This document shows, in pieces, positions 8,196-15,720 of a stretch of 36,886 nt of DNA. Source of the DNA: Phycisphaerales bacterium. Its GTDB lineage: Bacteria; Planctomycetota; Phycisphaerae; WQYP01. How positions within the stretch are numbered: position 1 is the first letter of the stretch; every line of letters begins with the position of its first letter. The DNA lies in the NCBI GenBank assembly GCA_009781185.1, contig WQYP01000021.1, positions 1 to 36,886 of the forward strand, read 5' to 3'. A program made the position numbers and the translations under genes. The notes beneath the pieces were generated by a model. It worked only from the letters and a program-made list of their open reading frames with translations. It did no database searches and had not been told where the DNA came from.

Positions 8196-8957
8196 TCACT
8201 TGGCCAGATCGTAGACTTTGAAATTCTCGTAGTAGCCGTCGGCGTCGTAAACGGCGCGGAGGCCAAAGCGCCCGCCGGTGTAGATGTCTTTCGCATCGGT
8301 GTAGTCCATGAAGACGTTGCCGTTGACTTCGAGGTGGATGTGGCCGCCGATTTTGGTCAGGACCACGTGGGCGACTTTGTTTTTGGGGAGTTTTTCGGTG
8401 AGTTTTTCCTGTTTGAGCAGGATGAGGCCGGGGTTTTTGCGGAGGTTGCAGGTAGCCGATTCGCCGCGGAGGTAGGAGGTGTGGTAGCCGCGGATGCGAG
8501 ACTCGTGGAATTGTTTGCGGTTCGCCTGACTGACATATTTATCGAAGTCCTGGAACGGCTTCCAGGATTTGGCGGGGAGGTAGTTGTTCTGCAAATCATC
8601 GCTGAGGATATCTTCGCCCTTGACGCCCTGTTGGCAGAAGAAGATCAGGTAAAAGCCTTTGTCGCTGGCTTTTTCGGATGGGGTCATGTCGAACTCAACG
8701 CGGAAGTCGTTGGGGACATCTTTTTTGAGCCAGACGTATTGGCCGATCTGTTCGCCGGTGGTTTGGATGTGCAGTTTGTGGTCCTTGACCTCGACGGTGT
8801 GCGGGCCTTCGCTGAGCCAATTCTCGAGATTGGCGAAGTTATCTTCGTAGACGAGTTTGCCCACCGGAGCAGGTGGCTCCGTGGCACACATGGCCAGAGC
8901 GGCGATCGCCAGAATCATCACGACCGGAAGGGCTACATGCGTCAAAAACGTCTGCAT
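8196..8957 (-). CDS. Exported DUF1961-like carbohydrate-associated protein
   Basis: The 253-residue protein starts with a signal sequence (LPVVMILAIAALAMCA), which may be a lipobox-like site at Cys24. The rest is a beta-rich concanavalin-like fold: VYEDNFANLENWLSEG at the start and GRFGLRAVYDADGYYENFKV at the end frame a jelly-roll of the type seen in polysaccharide-associated proteins. The internal RIRGYHTSYLRGE and TCNLRKNPG motifs fit the DUF1961 family as I remember it. Such proteins are found beside glycoside hydrolases and lyases; catalytic activity is not established here. GGAG lies 10 bases before the ATG at 8957. It is flanked on both sides by palindromic elements. Confidence 0.75.
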   Translation of the reverse strand: MQTFLTHVALPVVMILAIAALAMCATEPPAPVGKLVYEDNFANLENWLSEGPHTVEVKDHKLHIQTTGEQIGQYVWLKKDVPNDFRVEFDMTPSEKASDKGFYLIFFCQQGVKGEDILSDDLQNNYLPAKSWKPFQDFDKYVSQANRKQFHESRIRGYHTSYLRGESATCNLRKNPGLILLKQEKLTEKLPKNKVAHVVLTKIGGHIHLEVNGNVFMDYTDAKDIYTGGRFGLRAVYDADGYYENFKVYDLAK

Positions 8958-9004
8958 CGTTATGCGTCTCCAAAAAGGACCATTTTCTCTGATCTTCTGA
9001 CTCA

Positions 9005-9122
9005 GGGCAAACGCATTTGGAGTTCAGAGCCGCGACCGTCAGGGAGCGACCTCGCGGCAATGCGTGAATAACGTGGGTCGCTCCCTTACGGTCGCGGCTC
9101 AGATGGTCAAATGCGTTCGCCC
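9005..9122. repeat. Palindromic element family A, long intergenic copy
   Basis: The core arms at 9024-9051 and 9076-9103 match the family A consensus. The inverted similarity continues outward, GGGCAAACGCATTTGG at about 9005 pairing with CAAATGCGTTCGCCC ending near 9122, giving arms of more than 40 bases. This is the longest copy in the window and may show the full extent of the element. Confidence 0.9.
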
Positions 9123-9138
9123 TGCCTTCTGACTCTGC

Positions 9139-9162
9139 CACCCCGCAAAACGGGGTCGCTAC
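9139..9162. repeat. Single arm of palindromic family B
   Basis: A 24-base stretch CACCCCGCAAAACGGGGTCG followed by CTAC differs from the 4814 arm at one base. It lies between the family A element and the creatininase gene. Confidence 0.85.
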
Positions 9163-9217
9163 GTTCATTTTGTGGTATCATAACCCTTTCCGTTCAAGTT
9201 CAAAAGGAGTTTTTCTC

Positions 9218-10042
9218 ATGGCCCACACCGCCCGCCCGTTCGTCCTTCACGAAGCCACTTTCTCGCAGGTCAAGAAGCTCGCTCCCAACGTTGCCGTTCA
9301 ACCCTGGGGCGCTGAGGAGGCGCACAATTACCATCTGCCGCACGGCACGGATTGCATTCAGGCGACGGCGATTTCCGAAGTCGCCGTCGCCGCCGCCAAC
9401 GCTAAAGGCGCCCGCTGCATCCTGCTCCCCTGTGTTCCCTACGGCAACGACAACCTGCAACTCTCGCAGGCTGCGACCATTACGATGCGCTCCGCCACGC
9501 AGCACGCGGTGCTCTTCGACATCGCCGACAGCCTCGTCCGCCAGGGCATCGACCGCCTCGTCCTCATCGATGGCCATGGCGGCAACGATTTCATCCCCAT
9601 GATCCGCGACATCATGCTCGAACTCCCCATCTTCATCGTCCGCATCAAGCCCTACGGCACCGCCCCGAAAACCAAAGAAATCCTCGAAAACACGACCGGC
9701 GACCACGCCAACGAAATGGAAACCAGCCTGATGCTGCACCTGAAACCCGAATGGGTCGCCCCCCTGGAAACCGCCGGCGACGGCGCCGTAACGCCCTCCA
9801 AGCTCCCCCTGCTCACCGGCAATCCCGGCGTTTGGGCGCCGCGTCACTGGGCCTCCGCCACCCAAAGCACCGGCATCGGCGACCCCCGCAAAGGCACCGC
9901 TGCCAAGGGCAAGTACATGTTTGACGCCTTCGCCGCCGCCCTGGCCGACATCCTCGCCGAACTCTCCGCCGCCAAAAACGGAGACTTCCCCTTCATCGTC
10001 GGTGAGCTGCGTGATCAGGTGGATCGCGATTACCGCAAGTAA
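9218..10042 (+). CDS. Creatininase/formamide amidohydrolase family protein
   Basis: The 274-residue protein carries all the marks of the creatininase fold, a cytosolic metal-dependent amidohydrolase that opens cyclic or linear amides such as creatinine or formamides in riboflavin and mycofactocin pathways. The first motif PWGAEEAHNYHLPHGTD supplies Glu34, His36 and Asp45, matching the metal ligands of the known enzyme in spacing. The second is LIDGHGGNDF and the third GDHANEMETS. The ATG at 9218 is chosen because AAAAGGAG lies about 8 bases before it; the longer frame from 9170 is unlikely. The protein aligns end to end with the family. The substrate is not evident, and no creatine pathway genes are nearby. 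A palindrome (family C) follows the stop. Confidence 0.9.
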   Translation: MAHTARPFVLHEATFSQVKKLAPNVAVQPWGAEEAHNYHLPHGTDCIQATAISEVAVAAANAKGARCILLPCVPYGNDNLQLSQAATITMRSATQHAVLFDIADSLVRQGIDRLVLIDGHGGNDFIPMIRDIMLELPIFIVRIKPYGTAPKTKEILENTTGDHANEMETSLMLHLKPEWVAPLETAGDGAVTPSKLPLLTGNPGVWAPRHWASATQSTGIGDPRKGTAAKGKYMFDAFAAALADILAELSAAKNGDFPFIVGELRDQVDRDYRK

Positions 10043-10043
10043 A

Positions 10044-10117
10044 GAAGCTAGAAGCCAGAAGATTCCAAGGTTGCGGCTTCCTCAAAACTTCTGGCTTCTG
10101 GCAACTGGCTTCTTCTG
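10044..10117. repeat. Palindromic element family C (GAAGCCAGAAG arms)
   Basis: The left part (GAAGCTAGAAGCCAGAAG, from 10044) and the right part (CTTCTGGCTTCTGGCAACTG, from 10088) form imperfect inverted arms. It separates the creatininase and acetyltransferase genes. Related copies occur inside nadA (13916-14001) and at the end of proC (25680-25766). Confidence 0.85.
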
Positions 10118-10125
10118 GGATACGC

Positions 10126-11001
10126 ATGTTGACGATTAAACCGCTGACGATTGCCGATATTCCCGCTGCCCGTCGCATGAGCGACCATGCCGGTTGGAAT
10201 CAATTGGATGTCGATTGGGATCGGCTCATCGCGCTTTGGCCACAGACGGTGCTCGGCGGCTGGCTGGGCGACAAGCTCGTCGCCACAGCGTCGCTGGCAC
10301 ACTTTGAACCCATTCGCGGCGAGCGCCTCCACCTGGGATGGATCGGCGTGATGCTCGTCGACGTCGAATGCCGCGGCGCCGGCTACGGCGGCAAAATCTT
10401 TGACGCCGTCATGCAATGCGGCGCCGACCGCGGCATCACGGACTACGGACTCGACGCCACCGACCTCGGCCGCCCACTGTACGTGAAACGCGGCTTCACC
10501 GACCGCTTCGGCATGAATCGCTGGGTGTGCAAAACCCCTGCTGCCACCGCGTTGCCCATCGAAGGTATCCGTCCGCTGGCGGAGGCGGACTGGCACGCCG
10601 TTGCCGCGATGGATCACCGCGCCAGCCGCGTAAACCGCACCTTGCTGCTCAAGCGACTGGCCCAGGAACCGGGCGCCCATGCCATCGTCGCGGAAGCCGG
10701 TGGAAAACGGATTGGCTTTGCCATGTACCGCGCCGGGCGAATCGCTGCATACATCGGTCCGATCGTTGCAGAGGATCCAGCCACCGCGTCGAAGCTTTGC
10801 CAATCGCTGATCGCCGCTCACAACAATCCGGTTTTTCCGCTTTTCGCCGACGTGGCCGCGGAATCGCCACTGGAAAGCTGCCTCCATGCTGCGGGCTTTA
10901 TCGTCGCTCGCAAATTGATCCGCATGGGCAAGGCTGCGGATCAACACCCGCTGGCGTACAGTCCGATGGCCTTCACCGTAGCCGGTTTGGAATTGTGCTG
11001 A
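10126..11001 (+). CDS. GNAT-family N-acetyltransferase
   Basis: The 291-residue protein has an N-terminal GNAT domain: a start (LTIKPLTIADIPAARRMS) typical of acetyltransferases, then beta strand 4 and motif A (IGVMLVDVECRGAGYGGKIF), where RGAGYG is the acetyl-CoA pyrophosphate loop. The second half (from about residue 150) resembles the GNAT-derived C-terminal domain found in YitH-like proteins, with IGFAMYRAGRIAAYIGPIVA and a terminal helix. Such proteins acetylate small amines or peptides in the cytoplasm; the acceptor cannot be predicted. No strong ribosome site is visible before the ATG at 10126. It is probably transcribed with or shortly after the creatininase gene. Confidence 0.85.
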   Translation: MLTIKPLTIADIPAARRMSDHAGWNQLDVDWDRLIALWPQTVLGGWLGDKLVATASLAHFEPIRGERLHLGWIGVMLVDVECRGAGYGGKIFDAVMQCGADRGITDYGLDATDLGRPLYVKRGFTDRFGMNRWVCKTPAATALPIEGIRPLAEADWHAVAAMDHRASRVNRTLLLKRLAQEPGAHAIVAEAGGKRIGFAMYRAGRIAAYIGPIVAEDPATASKLCQSLIAAHNNPVFPLFADVAAESPLESCLHAAGFIVARKLIRMGKAADQHPLAYSPMAFTVAGLELC

Positions 11002-11027
11002 CCGCCAGGGCAATTGCATGTGAACAT

Positions 11028-11098
11028 CAGAGCTGCGAGCGTAAGCTCGCTTCGTCGTCACTGCAATTGCACGAAGCGAGCTTACGCTTGCAGCTTTG
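11028..11098. repeat. Palindromic element family E (GCGAGCGTAAGCTCGCTTCG arms)
   Basis: The arms 11028-11055 and 11071-11098 are 28-base inverted repeats with two mismatches and a 15-base spacer. It lies between convergent genes (acetyltransferase stop at 11001, response regulator stop at 11109), where the hairpin could stop transcription from either side. Confidence 0.92.
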
Positions 11099-11108
11099 AT
11101 TTCTTCCT

Positions 11109-12026
11109 CTACTTCCGCTTCGCCGCGAGCGCCTCATCCCGCAGCCGTGTGGGATAGCGAGTGCCGTCGATTTCCACTACCGGCACGGTGGGGGTGGGGG
11201 CTACTTCGCCGTCAACGCCGAGGGTTCGTGTGAATCGCACGGTGCGAGCGGTGGAATCCTTTTCGAAACGAGCGGCACCTGTTTTAGCTAACAGTTGCAG
11301 CCATGTCGTTGTGAGTACCGCTGCCGGCTTGAAAAACGCTTCGCCAAGCAACCCCGGTTCCGATTCCGAAAGACGCCACTCGATTCCCCCCCCTGTCTCT
11401 CCCTCTCCCCCTGTTCCCGACGTCATCTTGTAATCCACCCGCACCTGTATCTGCGACTTGTGGTCACGATTCCATTGCCGTGCCCATTCGCCGAGCGACT
11501 CGATCGCCTGTCGAATCTGACCCACCTCCGCGTCCGGCAGATTCGTGCGGGCAAAAAGATCCGCCATCATGGCGTTGATCGCACGCAGCCCGATCGTGGC
11601 ATCTTTGTCGCCCAGCGTCACCGTCCCGCCCGGCGGGGAGAGAGGGGGGCTCCGCAAACCGCTTCGCCAGGCAAACGCATCCCGCAGCACTGCCAGCAAA
11701 TCATCCGGCAAGAACGGCTTATTCATGTAATGCAAAGCCCCCGCAGCGAACCCTTTCTCCCGATCACCCTCCTGACACATACACGAAAGAATCACTATCG
11801 GAATATCAAAGGTTGCGCGGCAAGTGGTAAGCGCCCTGGCCACCTCAAATCCGTCGATGTCTGGCAGCATCAGGTCCAGAATGATCGCATCAGGATGCAG
11901 CTCATTCGCCTGGTGGATACCTGACCTGCCGGTGATCGCTTGCAGGTACTTGATATTTTCCAGGGCCAGGTATTCGCCGAGCAGTTCGTTTATTTCAAGG
12001 TCGTCTTCGACGACAAGGACTTTCAT
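11109..12026 (-). CDS. Response regulator with an unrecognised C-terminal domain
   Basis: Residues 1-120 are a complete receiver domain: acidic pocket Glu7, Asp8 and Asp9, phosphoacceptor Asp51 (LDLMLP), switch Ser81 and Lys103 (NKPF). A histidine kinase would phosphorylate Asp51, but none is encoded nearby. The remaining 180 residues do not resemble a DNA-binding output. One part (IGLRAINAMMADLFARTNLP, then DAEVGQIRQAIESLGEWARQWN) recalls the first helices of anti-sigma/serine-kinase-type ATPase domains, but no clear nucleotide-binding G-box follows. Two low-complexity patches from C/G-runs (SPPLSPPGG near 11640 and GTGGEGETGGG near 11396) sit in it. The ATG at 12026 starts directly at the first beta strand. 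Receiver call certain; output function unknown. Confidence 0.85.
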   Translation of the reverse strand: MKVLVVEDDLEINELLGEYLALENIKYLQAITGRSGIHQANELHPDAIILDLMLPDIDGFEVARALTTCRATFDIPIVILSCMCQEGDREKGFAAGALHYMNKPFLPDDLLAVLRDAFAWRSGLRSPPLSPPGGTVTLGDKDATIGLRAINAMMADLFARTNLPDAEVGQIRQAIESLGEWARQWNRDHKSQIQVRVDYKMTSGTGGEGETGGGIEWRLSESEPGLLGEAFFKPAAVLTTTWLQLLAKTGAARFEKDSTARTVRFTRTLGVDGEVAPTPTVPVVEIDGTRYPTRLRDEALAAKRK

Positions 12027-12148
12027 AACGTCATTCCACTGGGGGGTTGAACGGTCGCGGCATTGCGAAGTTCTTCATTGTACGCATATCGGCCGAAAAG
12101 TCGCCGACATACGGTCAAGGATGCGAAAATTGTGTTGTCGGTTTGTCA

Positions 12149-12177
12149 TTGACCGTATTCCAAAATAGGAATATCAT
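12149..12177 (+). promoter_or_regulatory. Sigma-70 type promoter of the toxin-antitoxin operon
   Basis: TTGACC at 12149-12154 and TATCAT at 12172-12177 are 17 bases apart, each five of six to consensus. The expected transcription start is about 6 to 7 bases further on, at or within a base or two of the toxin ATG at 12184, so the message may have no leader. No Shine-Dalgarno sequence precedes that ATG. Confidence 0.7.
12156..12173. promoter_or_regulatory. Inverted-repeat operator in the promoter spacer
   Basis: TATTCC and GGAATA are perfect 6-base arms around AAAATA. The dyad lies between the -35 and -10 boxes, where antitoxins of higBA-type systems typically bind to repress their own operon. 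The binding protein is inferred to be the XRE antitoxin encoded at 12537. Confidence 0.65.
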
Positions 12178-12183
12178 ACGGAT

Positions 12184-12540
12184 ATGGACGTCAAGCCCGT
12201 ACACTGGATTGGTGCCGCATACCGCGACCTGAAGGCCATGCCCGGCACGGTTCAGCAGACGTTTGGCTATGCGCTTTACCTCGCCCAGATTGGTCGGATG
12301 GATCATAAGGCCAAGCCATTGTCAGGCTTCGGCTCCGCTGGCGTGGTCGAAATGTCTGATACCGATGTCAGCGGTACGTATCGGGCTATCTACACTGTGC
12401 GCTTTGCCAATGCGGTTTATGTGTTGCATTGTTTCAAGAAAAAATCCAAGACGGGCGTCGCCACGCCGAGAGTGGAGATGGAACTTATCCGTGTTCGGCT
12501 TCGAGAGGCCCAGGCCCACGCAAGAGGAGCTCTGCCGTGA
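12184..12540 (+). CDS. HigB-type (RelE/ParE superfamily, Gp49-like) toxin
   Basis: The 118-residue protein matches the Gp49-like HigB family (DUF891): VHWIGAAYRDLKAMPGTVQQ at the N-terminus, KPLSGFGSAGVVEM in the middle, GTYRAIYTV, then VYVLHCFKKKS and ATPRVEMELIRVRL at the end. These small RelE-fold proteins cleave mRNA, usually on the ribosome, and are held inactive by the partner antitoxin. The toxin gene comes first and its stop codon (TGA, 12538-12540) overlaps the antitoxin's GTG start, as is typical for higBA order. The basic KKK and Arg residues near the C-terminus are the likely RNA-contacting and catalytic positions. No truncation is visible; the unit looks intact. Confidence 0.92.
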   Translation: MDVKPVHWIGAAYRDLKAMPGTVQQTFGYALYLAQIGRMDHKAKPLSGFGSAGVVEMSDTDVSGTYRAIYTVRFANAVYVLHCFKKKSKTGVATPRVEMELIRVRLREAQAHARGALP

Positions 12541-12869
12541 AAGACATGATTGAAGGTACCGGCAATATTTACGCCGACCTGGGGTTTCCCGATGCCGAGG
12601 AAATGCTCGTGAAGGCTCAACTGGCGACAGCGATCGGGGATATTATCGCCGCACGGAAATTGACGCAGCAGCAGGCGGCGGACATTGTGGGTCTGACGCA
12701 ACCGAAGCTGTCCCAACTGCTCAACGGCCGTTTTCGCGGCATCAGCGAGACGAAAATGATGGAATGCCTGGCACGGTTGGGACGCGATGTGCGGATCGTC
12801 ATCGGACAGGAACGTCCGCGCCGCCGAAATCCGGCACGCATCGAAGTCCTTCAGGAAGCCTCTGTGTAG
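12537..12869 (+). CDS. XRE-family HigA-type antitoxin
   Basis: The 110-residue protein has one helix-turn-helix domain of the XRE type: DIIAARKLTQQQAADIVGLT then QPKLSQLLNGRFRGISETKM, with the usual Q-Q-A...G-L-x-Q-x-x-x-S pattern. It binds and neutralises the upstream HigB-like toxin and should repress the operon through the dyad at 12156-12173. The GTG at 12537 is preferred because AGAGGAG lies 7 bases before it and it overlaps the toxin stop; an ATG at 12546 is also possible. The C-terminal tail is basic (RPRRRNPAR). Pairing is inferred from order, overlap and family match. Confidence 0.92.
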   Translation: MKDMIEGTGNIYADLGFPDAEEMLVKAQLATAIGDIIAARKLTQQQAADIVGLTQPKLSQLLNGRFRGISETKMMECLARLGRDVRIVIGQERPRRRNPARIEVLQEASV

Positions 12870-12878
12870 GGAGGCACC

Positions 12879-13403
12879 ATGCCGATCGTCGCGAAAAGTC
12901 TTCAACGGGCCGTCCAATTGTACCTGGAGCATGCGTATCCGGGTGGGGTTCCTGCGTCGATTCAGGACAAGATTATGCCGGTGATGGCGATTCCTGCCGA
13001 TCAGATCGTTCCGATCGAATTATTTGAGAAGAGTGCTGAGGGGGGGGCGGGGCCGAGCTACGCCTTGCGTCTCGGGCAGCCGATGTATCCGTTCATGAAA
13101 CTCATCATCGAACCTGCCCCCGGCCAGGATTCGCTCTCGCCAACCAACTACCTTCTCCGGGCCGACGCTCATGATCGCCACCTGCACGCGCCGGAAGGCT
13201 CGCCCGACGCGGCCTGGCTGGCTTCCGTCCGCGTAAGCAACCACGATCTGGTGGAGAAAATCGAAGCCGCCTGGGCCCAGGCTGGCCTGTCGACCTTTAA
13301 GGAGTACCTGCGGAAACAACTCGCGGCCCGGCGTGCGCAAGGTAAACCCCCGTTAGCCCCCGGCTCTGCCGGAGGTTCGTCCGATGGAGAAGCTAACGCA
13401 TGA
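12879..13403 (+). CDS. Hypothetical protein upstream of nadA
   Basis: I do not recognise a named domain. The 174-residue protein is predicted soluble, with two alpha/beta-looking segments (KSLQRAVQLYLEHAYPGGVP and ASVRVSNHDLVEKIEAAWAQ). GGGAGG lies 5 bases before its ATG, and its last four bases overlap the nadA start (ATGA), so the two are translationally coupled. A G-run at 13040-13047 gives a Gly-rich patch. The last 18 or so residues (PPLAPGSAGGSSDGEANA) are encoded by a family F palindrome, so the original C-terminus was probably shorter, ending near KQLAARRAQ. The context suggests some link to NAD synthesis or simply co-transcription. Confidence 0.75.
   Translation: MPIVAKSLQRAVQLYLEHAYPGGVPASIQDKIMPVMAIPADQIVPIELFEKSAEGGAGPSYALRLGQPMYPFMKLIIEPAPGQDSLSPTNYLLRADAHDRHLHAPEGSPDAAWLASVRVSNHDLVEKIEAAWAQAGLSTFKEYLRKQLAARRAQGKPPLAPGSAGGSSDGEANA
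13351..13400. repeat. Palindromic element family F at a gene end
   Basis: CGTTAGC at 13351 pairs with GCTAACG near 13393, and the inner CCGGCTCTGCCGG forms a further hairpin. The core GGCTCTGCCGG matches the longer copy at 32476-32566 inside sucB. It encodes the tail of the hypothetical protein and runs up to the nadA start codon. Confidence 0.75.
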
Positions 13404-14620
13404 ACAGGCAGCAGCCCATTTCCCGTGATTACACCCAGATGATCGTCAGCGAAGCCGTGGCACGCATCGCCACGCGTAAAACCCAGCTGGGCGACAAACT
13501 CGTGATCCTCGCCCATCACTACCAACAGGACGACATCGTGCGTTTCGCGGACGTGCTGGGCGATTCGTTCCAGCTTTCCCGCCAGGCCGCCAAGCTCACC
13601 AAGGCCCAGTATGTCGTCTTCTGCGGCGTCTACTTCATGGCCGAGTCCGCCGACGTCCTCACCGGCGATCACCAGCAAGTGATCCTCCCGAACCTCGACG
13701 CCGGCTGCCCCATGGCCGACATGGCGCAGATGGAACATGTGCAAAACGCCTGGTCCGCCATCCACAAAGCCTGCGCCCACATCGACGGTTTCACACTCAT
13801 TCCGATCACTTACATGAACTCAAGCGCCGCGATCAAAGCATTCGTCGGCGAGCACGGCGGAGCGGTCTGCACAAGTTCGAATTGCGAAAAGATTCTGGCG
13901 TGGGCGCTGGATTCCGAGAAGCCAGAAGCCAGAAGCCAGGAGCCGGAAGTTGGAAGTTGGAAGCCAGAAGAAAATCGAAAATTGAAAATTGAAAATCGCA
14001 AGATCCTGTTCTTCCCGGATCAGCATTTGGGGCGCAACACGGCGTACAAGATGGGCTGGCCGCTCGAGAGCATGGCGGTGTGGGATTACCAACAGGCGCG
14101 CGGTGGAGGGGGGGGGCTGAGCGATGAGGAAATCCGCAAGGCGATGTTCATTCTGTGGAAAGGATACTGCTCCGTGCACCAGCTTTTCCGCCCGGAACAC
14201 GTCGATCAAATCCGAACCAAATGGCCCGGCATTCGGGTGATCGTGCATCCCGAGTGCTGTTTTGAAGTCGTGCAAAAAGCCGACCTCTCCGGCTCGACCG
14301 ACAAGATCGCCCAAACCATCGCCGCCGCCCCCGCCGGCTCGAAATGGGCCGTGGGAACAGAAGTACACATGGTCCACCGTTTAGCCAAGACGCATCCGGA
14401 CAAGCAAATCGTGCTGCTGGGAGAGGGGGGGGGAGGGGCGAACTGCCAGCGTCGGTGCGACACGATGTCCCTGATCGATCCGGCGCACCTGTTATGGGTG
14501 CTCGACAACCTCGCCGAAGGGCGGGTGGTGAATCAGGTTGCCGTCGATGGGCGGACTAAGCACTGGGCAAGAGTGAGCTTGCAACGCATGCTGGACATCA
14601 CAAACGACATGACGACTTAA
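13400..14620 (+). CDS. nadA: Quinolinate synthase A
   Basis: NadA condenses iminoaspartate with dihydroxyacetone phosphate to quinolinate, the pyridine precursor of NAD, using a [4Fe-4S] cluster in the cytoplasm. The family blocks are in order: LAHHYQQDDIVRFADVLGDS, a first cluster cysteine Cys75 (VFCGVYFMAES), GCPMADMA, CTSSNCEKI, FFPDQHLGRNTAYKMGW, the second cysteine in HPECCFEV, GTEVHMVHRL, and the third in the CQRRCDTMSLIDPAHLLWVL segment. At 406 residues it is longer than usual, because a family C palindrome adds about 29 residues after EKILAWALDS (13916-14001) and two G-runs add glycines (near 14108 and 14425). It overlaps the upstream hypothetical gene by four bases. No nadB or nadC is present in the window. 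Confidence 0.97.
   Translation: MNRQQPISRDYTQMIVSEAVARIATRKTQLGDKLVILAHHYQQDDIVRFADVLGDSFQLSRQAAKLTKAQYVVFCGVYFMAESADVLTGDHQQVILPNLDAGCPMADMAQMEHVQNAWSAIHKACAHIDGFTLIPITYMNSSAAIKAFVGEHGGAVCTSSNCEKILAWALDSEKPEARSQEPEVGSWKPEENRKLKIENRKILFFPDQHLGRNTAYKMGWPLESMAVWDYQQARGGGGGLSDEEIRKAMFILWKGYCSVHQLFRPEHVDQIRTKWPGIRVIVHPECCFEVVQKADLSGSTDKIAQTIAAAPAGSKWAVGTEVHMVHRLAKTHPDKQIVLLGEGGGGANCQRRCDTMSLIDPAHLLWVLDNLAEGRVVNQVAVDGRTKHWARVSLQRMLDITNDMTT
13916..14001. repeat. In-frame palindromic element family C inside nadA
   Basis: Tandem GAAGCCAGAAGCCAGAAGCC is followed by GTTGGAAGTTGGAAGCC and then by short AT-rich repeats (ATTGAAAATTGAAAATCG). It reads EKPEARSQEPEVGSWKPEEN then RKLKIENRK without a stop and lies in a loop between NadA blocks CTSSNCEK and FFPDQHLG. 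The sequence matches the intergenic family C copies, so it is an insertion rather than family variation. Confidence 0.9.
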
Positions 14621-14633
14621 CTGGAGGTCCCCC

Positions 14634-15698
14634 ATGAGCGCTCTGCGAATAATTTCCGCTCCCGATTTCGCCCGGTTTCGTGATGTGCTTTTGCTCAAGC
14701 GAGCGGTCAAGCGTCCGCCGTTGTTTGATTTTCACATCGCGCCGGCTCACAAGTCCGCGGTTCTCGGCCGGCCGTACGAAGGACCGCGGGACGACGCCGA
14801 ATTCTTCCGGTTCGCCGGGTACGACTACGTGCAGATGACCTTCGGCATTCCGCACACCGAACTGATCGAAGCCGAGCACGCGGAGCAGCAAAGGCAGGCG
14901 ACGCAGACACGAGGCATCCATTCCAGAGTCATTCAGTCGTACGAGCATTTCCGTTCCCGCCGCTGGAGCTGGTTCGACGCGGCGGAAGGCAACCTGGCCG
15001 CGGTAACCGATCGCTTGCAATGCCTGGAAAATCTCGCAAAGCTCGACCTCCACGGCATGAAAATCATGTACCACACCGCAGACATCTTCACGCTTGCATG
15101 GATGATGATCGGCTTCGACGAGTTCTGTCTCGCCAGCGTCGAACAACCGGAGTACATCGACGCGGTCATGGGCAGCCTCGCGCAAGCGGCAGAAAACATC
15201 ACCCGGCGAGCCATTGAAATCGCAGGCAACGAGATCGGCGTATTCCTATATTCAGACGATATTGCATACACCGAGGGCCTGATGCTTTCGCCCGAGTTCT
15301 TCCGAAAGCACCTGTTCCCCGCCATGGGCCGGCTTACTGCTCTTCTGGCAAAGATCGACGCACCGACGATCTATCATTCCGACGGGCGATTGTTCCAGGT
15401 GTTCGATGACTTGGCAGCAATAGGTATTCGTGGAATTCAGCCACTGGAGCCCAAGTCGATGGACCCGCTGGAGATCAAACGGAATTGGCCGGGCAAGTTC
15501 TGTCTCGCGGGGAATATCGATTTAGATCTGATGTGCCGCGGGACGCCCGAGCAGGTCGAAGCCCATGTGCGGGAAAAGATCGACCGTCTGAACGTCAACG
15601 GCGGCTACATGCCCGGCGTCTCCAACACCGTCCCGTTTTATGTCAAAACCGAAAATTACCTGCGAATGATCGAAACGGTCTATAGCTACACGTTATAA
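14634..15698 (+). CDS. Uroporphyrinogen-decarboxylase-fold protein (MtaA/CmuA-like)
   Basis: The 354-residue protein belongs to the URO-D superfamily in the broad MtaA-like branch: an N-terminal DFARFRDVLLLKRAVKRPPL (the usual R.+...+..+.vDR.P), a central YSDDIAYTEGLMLSPEFFRK and then IYHSDGRLFQVFDDLAAIGI, GIQPLEPKSMD and FCLAGNIDLDLMCRGTPEQV. Members either decarboxylate uroporphyrinogen or move methyl groups between methylated substrates and corrinoid or coenzyme M. The heme-pathway enzyme has different N-terminal substrate-binding motifs, so a methyltransferase-like or unknown role is more likely. GGAGG lies 6 bases before the ATG, 13 bases after nadA, so it is in the same operon. A second, distant member is at 26590-27675. 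Confidence 0.85.
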   Translation: MSALRIISAPDFARFRDVLLLKRAVKRPPLFDFHIAPAHKSAVLGRPYEGPRDDAEFFRFAGYDYVQMTFGIPHTELIEAEHAEQQRQATQTRGIHSRVIQSYEHFRSRRWSWFDAAEGNLAAVTDRLQCLENLAKLDLHGMKIMYHTADIFTLAWMMIGFDEFCLASVEQPEYIDAVMGSLAQAAENITRRAIEIAGNEIGVFLYSDDIAYTEGLMLSPEFFRKHLFPAMGRLTALLAKIDAPTIYHSDGRLFQVFDDLAAIGIRGIQPLEPKSMDPLEIKRNWPGKFCLAGNIDLDLMCRGTPEQVEAHVREKIDRLNVNGGYMPGVSNTVPFYVKTENYLRMIETVYSYTL

Positions 15699-15720
15699 TG
15701 AGGGGTGAAAGGGATGATCC

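Noticed and set aside
8334..9071. A 245-codon plus-strand frame opposite the exported DUF1961-like gene
   Set aside because: The minus-strand protein has a signal peptide and family motifs; the plus-strand frame ends in the repeat and has no recognisable content.
12429..12536. Longer start for the antitoxin at 12429
   Set aside because: The extra residues overlap the toxin C-terminus in another frame, lack family similarity, and a good ribosome site precedes the GTG at 12537.
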